Part shown: positions 7,489-13,607 of the stretch, piece by piece
Position numbering within the stretch: position 1 is the first letter of the stretch
Layout: each line of letters starts with the position of its first letter
Assembly: GCA_947095945.1 (NCBI GenBank)
Contig: CAMUQM010000038.1
Coordinates: 1-13,607 of the forward strand
Reading direction: 5' to 3'
From: an uncultured Prevotella sp.
GTDB taxonomy: Bacteria; Bacteroidota; Bacteroidia; Bacteroidales; Bacteroidaceae
Length of the DNA: 13,607 bases
Made by a program: the position numbers and the translations under genes
The notes under the pieces: generated by a model
Told to the model about the DNA's origin: nothing
The model's input: the letters and a program-made list of their open reading frames with translations, nothing else
Database searches by the model: none

Positions 7489-9914
7489 TGCAGATTGCCA
7501 TCTTTATAGGTTGCTATTATGTGATCACCTGGCTTGATAGCCTCTGAGACAATCAGTTTGGAAATAGTCTTTTTCAGATAAGTTCTTACTACACCAGCAA
7601 TAGGACGCGCACCATACTGTGGCGAGAAGCCCTTTGAAGTAAGATAGGCTATCGTCTCTGGTGCTAAATCCAACTGAATATCCTTCTGTTCCAACAATTG
7701 CTTCTGCAGGCGTGAGAATTGGAGAAGGAAAATCTGCTGAGCAACCGCCTCGGTAATAGGTGAGAATGGTACTACCTCTGTCAATCGACCAAGGAACTCA
7801 GGACGGAAGTACTTCGACATAACTTCAATCAGTTCGTTGGAGGTTGGCTGATGTCCCTGCTGAATCTGTTCAGCAATCCATTGACTACCAATGTTAGAAG
7901 TAAAGATGATAATAGAGTTGGAGAAGTCACCTTCACGTCCTAATTTATCATGTACCTTACCTTCATCCATAATCTGCAGAAAGATATCATAAACACTACT
8001 ATGTGCTTTCTCAATCTCATCAAAGAGTACGACAGAATAAGGCTTCTGGCGGATCTTTGTCACAAGCAAACCACCTTCTTCATAGCCTACATATCCTGGA
8101 GGAGCACCATACAATAGGGCTGCAGAATGCTCTTCCTTGAACTCCGACATATCGAAACGAATCATTGCCGTATCATCATCAAAAAGAAGATCGGCTAACG
8201 ATTTCGTCAACTCTGTCTTACCCGTACCAGTAGGACCAAGGAAGAAGAATGAACCGATAGGCTTCTTTGGGTCACTCAGACCACTTCGTGACTCGATGAT
8301 AGCATCTGAAAGGGTACGGATAGCCTTATCCTGTCCCTTAACTCTTTCGTGCAACTTGGTTTCGATACCCAAGAGTCGGTCTTTCTCTTGTGCCTGAATC
8401 TTTCCGATAGGAATACCAGTATCATCTGCCACAACTGATTCTATTTCTAATGAGCTAACCTTCTCAATACCTTTCTGTGAAAGAACTGAGAGTTCGTTCA
8501 ACATCTTACCAAGCTTATCTAATTTCTCCTGTGTTGAATCATCATCCGTAAGTACGAAGTCGTCTTCTATCTTTGAAGTTAAAACAACACTCACCTTGTT
8601 AAAGATTGTGTGATAAAGCAGATGTAAGTCAAAATCGCTCACATCATCTACTGGCATTGCCTTGTACTTCTCATACTGCTCCACAAGTTGTTCTACAATA
8701 CCTGCAGCATTCTTATTACTCAGTCTTACCGAGGCTGCAGTACTATCAATGAGATCTAATGTTGAGGCTGGTTGGCTCTTTTCTTTGTAGTATCTGTTAG
8801 AAAGATTATATGCACTTATGAATGCTTCCTCCGTCATTGGTAGGCTATAGTAAGCCTGCAGAATTGTTCTATGTTTTAGTAATGCACTGCGAAGAATATT
8901 CGGCTCGAGTTCCTCTACATTTATAATATTCAATCTATTTGCAATAGAATGTTTCTCAATGTGCTTACGGAAAGCATCCATAGAGAGAACCATCAGCAAT
9001 GTGACTGCACCATCGCAAATTTGTGCATCAAGGTTGTTGAGAATATAGGTAGCTGCCGTTGGGTTACCACTTTCGAGTAACAACTGCAAGTCGTCAATGA
9101 CAAGCACACCACGACTCTTTGCCTGATTCATCTTCTGTAGTAGCCCTGTAAGTTTTTGAGTAATCTCTGTCTCAGTGCCCGACTGTGCAAGAATCTTCGA
9201 TGTATTCAGCCCAACCAACGACGTTTGGTTGATTATCTCATCTTGGTTGATTTCCATTTCATGGGCAAGCGCTCTAATGATACCCGTCTTACCAACACCC
9301 GGTGCACCTACAAGAAGAATACCTTGTCGCTCAGAACGTTCTAACGTTTCTAATATCAGACGTATTTCCTTGCTACGACCAATAATAGACTTACCTTCTT
9401 CTAAGAGTTCTGCTCGGCGAAGATCAGACACATACTGGATAGAACTACCCATATCCATCTCTGCCACTGGAGATAGAGGCGATGTAGAAGCCTCAAAATA
9501 TTCCATTATCTCATCCTCTGTCACACCGATTGATTCTATCTGTTGATGAGAGTAAACCACTCCATCTCTGACAATTGCTGAGAACACACACAAGGCATCT
9601 ACAGAGTCTGTACCAAGCTTTATCTTTGAGCGTTCAGCCTCGTCAAGTACTGTCTCTACCTCGTGATCGGGGATTATCTCACCTGCTTCGTGCTCAACAC
9701 CAACATACATCTCACGATAAGTTTCAAACCAATCACTGATGTATGTCACTTCCTTTTGCATTGAGTTCAGAATCTCACGCAAACCAGTCTGTTCAGTCAA
9801 CATAGCAATAACAAGATGAGCTACGCCGAACGACAGGTGTTTATCCTGATGTGCCATTGCCTTGGCCAACTTAATGGCAGCTATGAGGCTATTGCTGTAA
9901 TTTTGTGTATTCAT
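7473..9914 (-). CDS. tssH: T6SS sheath-recycling AAA+ ATPase TssH (ClpV)
   Basis: 813 residues. The N-terminal Clp-N domain (about 1-140) would bind the contracted sheath. The first AAA+ module has Walker A GAPGVGKT (203-210) and Walker B LVIDD (271-275), where the usual DE is DD. A middle region (about 390-510) has reduced length. The second module is fully canonical: Walker A GPTGTGKT (560-567), pore loop YGAPPGYVGYEEGG (602-615), Walker B VVLFDE (628-633), sensor TSNIGS (672-677), FRPEFLGR (703-710) and sensor-2 GAR (768-770). The protein threads and disassembles the TssB/TssC sheath after firing. It is told from ClpB and ClpC by its context and short middle domain. It overlaps tssF by 4 bases (ATGA) and tssG by 16 bases. 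At 813 residues it is slightly shorter than typical ClpV. Confidence 0.93.
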   Translation of the reverse strand: MNTQNYSNSLIAAIKLAKAMAHQDKHLSFGVAHLVIAMLTEQTGLREILNSMQKEVTYISDWFETYREMYVGVEHEAGEIIPDHEVETVLDEAERSKIKLGTDSVDALCVFSAIVRDGVVYSHQQIESIGVTEDEIMEYFEASTSPLSPVAEMDMGSSIQYVSDLRRAELLEEGKSIIGRSKEIRLILETLERSERQGILLVGAPGVGKTGIIRALAHEMEINQDEIINQTSLVGLNTSKILAQSGTETEITQKLTGLLQKMNQAKSRGVLVIDDLQLLLESGNPTAATYILNNLDAQICDGAVTLLMVLSMDAFRKHIEKHSIANRLNIINVEELEPNILRSALLKHRTILQAYYSLPMTEEAFISAYNLSNRYYKEKSQPASTLDLIDSTAASVRLSNKNAAGIVEQLVEQYEKYKAMPVDDVSDFDLHLLYHTIFNKVSVVLTSKIEDDFVLTDDDSTQEKLDKLGKMLNELSVLSQKGIEKVSSLEIESVVADDTGIPIGKIQAQEKDRLLGIETKLHERVKGQDKAIRTLSDAIIESRSGLSDPKKPIGSFFFLGPTGTGKTELTKSLADLLFDDDTAMIRFDMSEFKEEHSAALLYGAPPGYVGYEEGGLLVTKIRQKPYSVVLFDEIEKAHSSVYDIFLQIMDEGKVHDKLGREGDFSNSIIIFTSNIGSQWIAEQIQQGHQPTSNELIEVMSKYFRPEFLGRLTEVVPFSPITEAVAQQIFLLQFSRLQKQLLEQKDIQLDLAPETIAYLTSKGFSPQYGARPIAGVVRTYLKKTISKLIVSEAIKPGDHIIATYKDGNLQWNHA

Positions 9915-11686
9915 ACGAAAAATATCTTGTAAGGCATCTTATTAATAGAACGCTTTGAAAGTTCGTCTTCTAAGAAACTTGTCATTGCAGGTAAATCAAC
10001 ATTCTCTTCTTTACTTGCACCTGAAAGTCCTATTCTTACTTCTGTTGTACGGATAATACCACGTCGCACGTCGTTAGAGATAGCTATACCATCTCTGATA
10101 TCTACAGATTTTGCCAATTTCCCTAAACTACAAAGTACGAAACTCTTTATATCTTCACGTGTAACAATACGGTCCTTTGATAGTAAACCATAACGGAGTC
10201 TGTTAATCAAATCACGTTCAGAGTCGTGAGCATTACCTTGTTTTGTCGTTGTTTGGAAGAACAATCCACTGTTTGAGAATTTTTCGTTAACAGATTGATA
10301 AACTACTGTACGACTATCCAGACCATTAGCGACCTCTGCATCAGTAGTCCAATAACTCACCTCTACCTCTGATGTCTTCTTGTAAGGCTGTGTAAACAGA
10401 AAAGCACGAGGGATGCTCTTATCTTGAGTGAAGTCGTAGATGCTTTTTTCTATGTTCTCTATATTATTATAGAGATTGTTCAGCTGATCTGTGAGCGTAT
10501 CAATATCCATACTCTCAAAAGCACTTCCGTCTTCATGGATTAACTGAATTAGTTTGTTAATCAATATACGGGCATTGTCTGAATCAAATCTTTCTATGTT
10601 TCCAAAGTAAAGGCTGTAAGTACCTGTAGAGGATTCATTATAATTCCGCACAATATCCACGTACTGGTGGTTAGCATCATCATGAAAGGATTCTACATTG
10701 AGCAGGAAACGATTTTCTTTGCATGGTAGAGCAACGATATTACCTTTTCGTGTAAAATCATGTTGTATTGTTACCAAACTACGATTGACAACTGGATAAG
10801 TATTGAGTAGAAAACGCACTTTCCCAAAATCCACATGATTAAACATCACTGGAAATTTTAACTTTAACCATACAAGTTTACTGCTTTCATCGTCTCCCTC
10901 TTCAGAAACTTCCCATTCTGATGGATAGGTACTGAAAGGATTAGATGAGAGGGCTTTTGAATCAAGGCTTATCTGAACATAGTTTTTTGAATAATAGTCA
11001 CTAATTTCATCGAAATAGTGATATTTCTCACTGTGTTCCAATGGAAACTGTGGAACCGAAACTTCTAATCTCTCTCCTACTCCATCATAGACATGCATAT
11101 CTCTTAGGAACGGAGTAAGGTTATTGTCCTCCAAAAGAATACACAATACCAGTTTATGAGTTGAACGTAGTAGGCTTTGCGTCATTTCCAGACCTATCCA
11201 CACAACACCATCTTCTGACGGCACTACTACGTTTGGAAGTTCTATTTCTTGCATATTACCCTCATACGAATACATGATCCGACTATCGTAGGATAGGGCC
11301 TTTATCTTAGCATTTACTAAAGGGTAATTACTTAGAGGAGAGAAGTCAAGGTCTACCCATCCCTTCTCAAACATCATCTTCCTCGTATAAAAACGATCTG
11401 TTAATGTTAGTAAGCGAGACTCGTCACTCTTTGGTTCCACACTCAACAAAGCATGGGAAGGCATTGGAAGTGACCACTGCTGAGGAACTAACAAGCATGC
11501 CAACCGATACAGAATATTTGAATCAGAATCGGATATATTCTGATGAAGTCTACTACTATTATAGGCTATTACGTCAAGAATTAAATCAATAACGGGGTCC
11601 ATCTGCCTTAGATCTGTGATATTCCACAAGTCCATTGCAAATCTCCGAAGACGTTCTTTTATACTCTGTTGCCTTTTATCTATCAT
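9911..11686 (-). CDS. tssF: T6SS baseplate wedge protein TssF
   Basis: 591 residues, soluble. The N-terminal helical region (DLILDVIAYNSSRLHQNISD) leads to LLVPQQWSLPMPSHALLSVE (about 65-84), the conserved stretch of TssF in which a P-x-P-x-HA motif begins the beta-rich body. The C-terminal part (about 505-575: LINRLRYGLLSKDRIVTRED and following) resembles the gp6-like end of contractile-tail wedge proteins. TssF forms an asymmetric dimer around TssG, with TssE at its base. The gene overlaps tssH by 4 bases (ATGA). It is preceded by a gap of about 84 bases after the small lipoprotein gene. I see no frameshift or truncation. Its position between a tssE and a tssH makes the identity firm. Confidence 0.92.
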   Translation of the reverse strand: MIDKRQQSIKERLRRFAMDLWNITDLRQMDPVIDLILDVIAYNSSRLHQNISDSDSNILYRLACLLVPQQWSLPMPSHALLSVEPKSDESRLLTLTDRFYTRKMMFEKGWVDLDFSPLSNYPLVNAKIKALSYDSRIMYSYEGNMQEIELPNVVVPSEDGVVWIGLEMTQSLLRSTHKLVLCILLEDNNLTPFLRDMHVYDGVGERLEVSVPQFPLEHSEKYHYFDEISDYYSKNYVQISLDSKALSSNPFSTYPSEWEVSEEGDDESSKLVWLKLKFPVMFNHVDFGKVRFLLNTYPVVNRSLVTIQHDFTRKGNIVALPCKENRFLLNVESFHDDANHQYVDIVRNYNESSTGTYSLYFGNIERFDSDNARILINKLIQLIHEDGSAFESMDIDTLTDQLNNLYNNIENIEKSIYDFTQDKSIPRAFLFTQPYKKTSEVEVSYWTTDAEVANGLDSRTVVYQSVNEKFSNSGLFFQTTTKQGNAHDSERDLINRLRYGLLSKDRIVTREDIKSFVLCSLGKLAKSVDIRDGIAISNDVRRGIIRTTEVRIGLSGASKEENVDLPAMTSFLEDELSKRSINKMPYKIFFV

Positions 11687-11770
11687 ATTTTATATTCATC
11701 TCTAATAATGATGTATCTCATTTGTGTGAGCTACTTAGTCCTTTAAGAAGGCTATCAACGGTTTAAATAC

Positions 11771-11956
11771 TCATTCCATCATCACGCGTGCATACTGAGC
11801 TTGTACGGGATAATACTTTGGCGCCGTTAAAGCGGGCTGCCATACAAAAAGTGAATCGTTTCTCATATTGTCCATAGTTCTTTTGCTGTCACACGATATG
11901 CAACAGAAGAAAAGTAACAAGAGTGTTAAGTCGTTCAATATGTTTATTCGTTTCAT
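11771..11956 (-). CDS. Very small lipoprotein between tssE and tssF (TssQ candidate)
   Basis: 61 residues. A lipoprotein signal is clear: MKR, a hydrophobic stretch at 10-20, and a lipobox-like C-I-S-C with Cys22 as the expected lipidated residue. The mature peptide would have only about 40 residues, ending with the tyrosine-rich PKYYPVQAQYARVMM. Aspartate follows the cysteine, and there is no run of acidic residues typical of Bacteroidota surface export, so a periplasm-facing lipoprotein is likely. It starts 36 bases after the tssE stop, in the same direction. A lipoprotein is part of some Bacteroidota T6SS membrane complexes, so a TssQ-like role is plausible, but I do not recognise the sequence. 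I looked past the stop for a frameshifted continuation and saw none. Confidence 0.6.
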   Translation of the reverse strand: MKRINILNDLTLLLLFFCCISCDSKRTMDNMRNDSLFVWQPALTAPKYYPVQAQYARVMME

Positions 11957-11992
11957 CTTCTTATATTACACTTTCCTTTCTATCAGCCAATC

Positions 11993-12415
11993 CTACTGTG
12001 ATATCGGACTTATATAAAGATGTGTATTGAAGTTGAAGTGCTGATCGTTTCTAACAATAAGACCACTTACCCACAAGCGTACACGCTTTCGAGCATTAGG
12101 GAACTTATCTCTGACATCTTCCTCAACTTCAGTAAGTTCTACTCTTACATGGACGTCTTTTAAACGAGGTTCATACTTAATTATAGTGGCTTCAAGTGAC
12201 TGTCTGACCTTATCTTCCCAATCTTCGTTTTTCAAAACTTGATTGAACTCCAAGTCCCATATAATCGAACCGTAATCCTCTCTTCCTTCCACTTCACCAT
12301 GACGAGAAACCACCAACATCATGAGATGTTGAGCAATTGACTCCTCATAGGAACATCGTTGGATTTGTCCATTTAAAGCCCCTGATAAATCCAAAGGCAG
12401 TTTTAGATAGTTCAT
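11993..12415 (-). CDS. tssE: T6SS baseplate wedge protein TssE (gp25-like)
   Basis: 140 residues when started at 12415 (MNYLKLPLDL). The gp25/lysozyme-like core is visible: ESIAQHLMMLVVSRHGEV, then GREDYGSIIWDLEF (about residues 44-57), in which the R-x-DYG motif is characteristic. The body continues with a helix and C-terminal strands (VRLWVSGLIVR). TssE caps the base of the sheath inside the wedge with TssF and TssG. The frame stays open to an ATG at 12550, but the extra 45 residues (FLCGEPHQLN-like, lysine- and cysteine-rich) do not look like TssE, and a candidate promoter element lies within them. I therefore chose 12415. It is the first gene of the operon in this window. Confidence 0.88.
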   Translation of the reverse strand: MNYLKLPLDLSGALNGQIQRCSYEESIAQHLMMLVVSRHGEVEGREDYGSIIWDLEFNQVLKNEDWEDKVRQSLEATIIKYEPRLKDVHVRVELTEVEEDVRDKFPNARKRVRLWVSGLIVRNDQHFNFNTHLYISPISQ

Positions 12416-12434
12416 ATCACACCAAAATATTGTG

Positions 12435-12442
12435 CAAATATA
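12435..12442 (-). promoter_or_regulatory. Possible -7 element of the tssE operon promoter
   Basis: On the minus strand TATATTTG matches the Bacteroides -7 consensus TAnnTTTG, 19 bases upstream of the tssE start codon. The start of transcription would fall near 12428-12430, giving a leader of about 14 bases. No TTTG or TTG -33 box lies at the expected 19-21 base spacing, so the promoter is weakly supported. It could be regulated by an activator, or the real promoter could be further upstream. Confidence 0.35.
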
Positions 12443-12753
12443 TATGATTTTTAATAGATATACGTATCCTTTTCTGTTTTTTAATATTTTATAAGCATTT
12501 AATTGATGAGGTTCTCCACATAAACACGAGACTCTCTTCTCATAAAACAAGCTTTAACGCTGTATCTAAAATCAACCTTCAGTATTATAAATGTTGTAAT
12601 AGCTGAAAAGTTATTTCAAGAGCAATACTCCTTAATCACAGATGACTTGTCACGTTTTACATTATGAAAAAGTATAAAGCTATGAATTGATATAAAAAAA
12701 TGAGGGTCTTCAGCAATCTGGAGTCATACCTTTTGAGATTAGAATTTTGAAGA

Positions 12754-13039
12754 AAGGTCACATAGAGAAATGAAGAGCAGAGAGGTTTTATATAGCAGAA
12801 ATCGTTAGGCATAGAGGCACCGTTGGTGCGTGGAGCAGCAGAGGATATTTGCGAGTTTTATCGATGCTTTGGTCTACTTCATTCCCAAACAATGGTTTGC
12901 AAGATTTCTTAAAACGTTTTTTACCAAAGCTATTAGCAACACGTACACTACGGCTCTGTCTCTCTTTGTGCCTTCGGCACCTCCGTGATATTGTCTTTTA
13001 TGTTTTCACCTCCGTGTTCTCCCCCTCTCTGTATGCCTT
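12754..13039. repeat. Element of about 286 bp with imperfect inverted ends and paired mini-hairpins
   Basis: The left end (12754-12786, AAGG to AGGT on the plus strand) resembles the right end read on the minus strand (13039-13008): both have the form AAGG, then CATA or ATAC, AGAGA, GGAGAAC or GAAGAGC, and CGGAGGT or AGAGAGGT. Each end is followed inward, at similar distance (27 and 24 bases), by GAG and a small hairpin. The left hairpin is GCACC-GTT-GGTGC (12817-12829). The right, read on the minus strand, is GTGCC-GAA-GGCAC (12980-12968). The bases differ but the pairing is kept. This fits a non-coding interspersed repeat or a decayed MITE-like element. I have an impression of similar sequence in other Prevotella intergenic regions, which I cannot verify. 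Confidence 0.5.
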
Positions 13040-13226
13040 TTATATGTAGTAGGCTTATTTTATTACTCCATATTTCGGAATGCAAAAATGAACCGAAAAG
13101 TCTTTACACTGCTGAGCATTTTTAGTAAGAAAAATACATTTAAAACTAAGTTTTCAAGTGGTTTTATAAACACTTAGTAGTCAGTTGCTTACAAGGCAAT
13201 AAATCTAAAGGTGCTTAATTAGCTGT

Positions 13227-13292
13227 CAAAAGGGCGTTAGCAAGGGGCTTAAAGGGCATCTTTTGCAAGCCAAAAGGGCGTCTTTTCAAAGC
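13227..13292. repeat. Cluster of AAAAGGGCGT / CTTTT direct repeats
   Basis: Three related units lie close together. CAAAAGGGCGTTAG begins at 13227. TAAAGGGCATCTTTTGCAAGC occupies 13250-13270, and CAAAAGGGCGTCTTTTCAAAGC occupies 13271-13292. The last two are adjacent and differ at only a few bases. Each has a partial dyad (AAAA, GGGCRT, CTTTT). The pattern resembles intergenic repeats I associate with Prevotella. No spacer/repeat regularity of a CRISPR array is present. A role is unknown. Confidence 0.55.
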
Positions 13293-13366
13293 CTATTAAG
13301 CATCAATTGAATTTTAAAAGACGAAAAATTGTTTACAAACCTGTGTGGTAGATAAGTGGAGAAGTT

Positions 13367-13394
13367 AATAAACTGATGAGTTGACAAGTTTATT
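13367..13394 (+). terminator. AT-rich hairpin with following T-run, possible terminator
   Basis: Arms AATAAACT (13367-13374) and AGTTTATT (13387-13394) pair perfectly around a 12-base loop, and a short T-rich stretch follows on the plus strand. The stem is weak (all but two pairs are A-T) and no plus-strand gene precedes it in the window, so its role as a terminator is doubtful. Confidence 0.25.
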
Positions 13395-13484
13395 TTTATA
13401 ATGATGAGGTGTTCCTCCTACTCTCGAAGTAAAGTAAGAATTTTACTTATCAGATGTTAAACTTCTATTATTTTATGTTTTTCT

Positions 13485-13516
13485 TTTGTTTTTATAAAAA
13501 TATCTTTCTACTTTTG
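13485..13516 (+). promoter_or_regulatory. Bacteroides-type promoter reading out of the window to the right
   Basis: TTTG at 13485-13488 and TACTTTTG at 13509-13516 are separated by 20 bases. This matches the Bacteroides primary-sigma consensus TTTG-N19-21-TAnnTTTG exactly. The spacer is AT-rich. Transcription would start near 13520-13525 and run rightward, away from the T6SS operon. No start codon with a lasting frame follows before the window ends, so the last 80 or so bases would be the leader of a gene beyond the edge. Confidence 0.6.
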
Positions 13517-13607
13517 GCATCGTAAAACAACAGATTGTGAATCTTCCTCTTCTTTCCAAGAGCAAGACTGTTTAACAGCCGTACAGAGGGGACTTCAAGA
13601 AGTTGTT

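Larger units (their letters stand above)
12416..13607. other. Non-coding upstream region of about 1.2 kb
   Basis: I see no convincing gene here on either strand. The stretch 12551-12753 shows nothing I can name. The rest holds an element with imperfect inverted ends (12754-13039), direct repeats (13227-13292), an AT-rich hairpin (13367-13394) and a rightward promoter (13485-13516). A 66-codon frame at 12849-13049 lies entirely within the inverted-end element and is judged spurious. The region separates the T6SS operon from whatever lies to the right. Confidence 0.6.

Noticed and set aside
9175..9546. A 123-codon plus-strand open frame inside tssH
   Set aside because: It is antisense to the highly conserved AAA+ module 1. 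Its sequence is explained by codon constraint on the other strand.
11687..11770. A frameshifted continuation of the 61-residue lipoprotein
   Set aside because: All three frames after its stop close within about 11 codons and show no protein-like pattern, so a broken longer gene is not supported.
12742..12950. Plus-strand TACCTTTTG and GATATTTG as promoter -7 boxes
   Set aside because: The first has three bases between TA and TTTG instead of two. The second lacks the leading T. Neither has a TTTG box at the right spacing.
12849..13049. A 66-codon plus-strand open frame
   Set aside because: It lies wholly within the inverted-end element, includes one hairpin arm, has an unnatural composition (rich in Leu, Arg, Ser, Phe and Cys), and has no fitting promoter.
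13227..13292. Possible CRISPR array
   Set aside because: There are only three imperfect units of about 20 bp without spacers of regular length, and no cas genes nearby.
13455..13529. Short hydrophobic plus-strand frame (MLNFYYFMFF and onward, about 25 codons)
   Set aside because: It overlaps the consensus promoter and reflects the AT-rich spacer. Nothing supports translation.
13592..13603. Near-palindrome ACTTC-AA-GAAGT in the leader at the right edge
   Set aside because: Short dyads like this occur by chance, and there is no second copy or known operator to compare it with.

Overview
The window carries nearly the whole baseplate and membrane-complex half of a Bacteroidota-type type VI secretion system (subtype T6SSiii), all on the minus strand. 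The organism is almost certainly a member of the Bacteroidales, most likely a Prevotella-like species. The genes are AT-rich, and the gene set is the one known from Bacteroidota: TssN, TssK, TssO-like proteins, a PKD-repeat membrane protein and TssR in place of TssJLM. Shine-Dalgarno sequences are not evident. The only convincing promoter has the Bacteroides form TTTG-N20-TAnnTTTG.

In transcription order (right to left) the genes are: tssE (gp25-like wedge, 12415-11993); a 61-residue lipoprotein (11956-11771); tssF (11686-9911); tssH/clpV (9914-7473); tssG (7488-6553); tssN (6543-5659); tssK (5672-4521); two small single-pass membrane proteins (4511-4023 and 4010-3561); a membrane-anchored PKD-repeat protein (3357-2383); and tssR (2371-104). 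A strong hairpin with a following U-rich run (85-38) ends the unit. Most junctions overlap or are within about 12 bases, so this is one operon. The exceptions are about 84 bases before tssF and about 203 bases before the PKD gene.

The products fit one machine. TssE, TssF, TssG and TssK build the baseplate. TssN is a five-helix inner-membrane protein whose soluble C-terminal domain would join baseplate to membrane. The small bitopic proteins, the PKD protein and TssR would span the periplasm. TssH recycles the contracted sheath. The sheath (TssB, TssC), tube (Hcp/TssD), spike (VgrG) and effector/immunity genes are not in the window and must lie elsewhere.

The right-hand 1.2 kb (12416-13607) has no convincing gene. 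It holds a possible -7 element for tssE, an element of about 286 bp with imperfect inverted ends and paired small hairpins, a cluster of AAAAGGGCGT/CTTTT direct repeats, an AT-rich hairpin, and a rightward promoter at the edge that points to a divergent gene outside the window. The window is mostly a known type of system. The less usual parts are the tiny lipoprotein, the pair of small coiled-coil membrane proteins, the long leader before the PKD gene and the repeat-rich upstream region.
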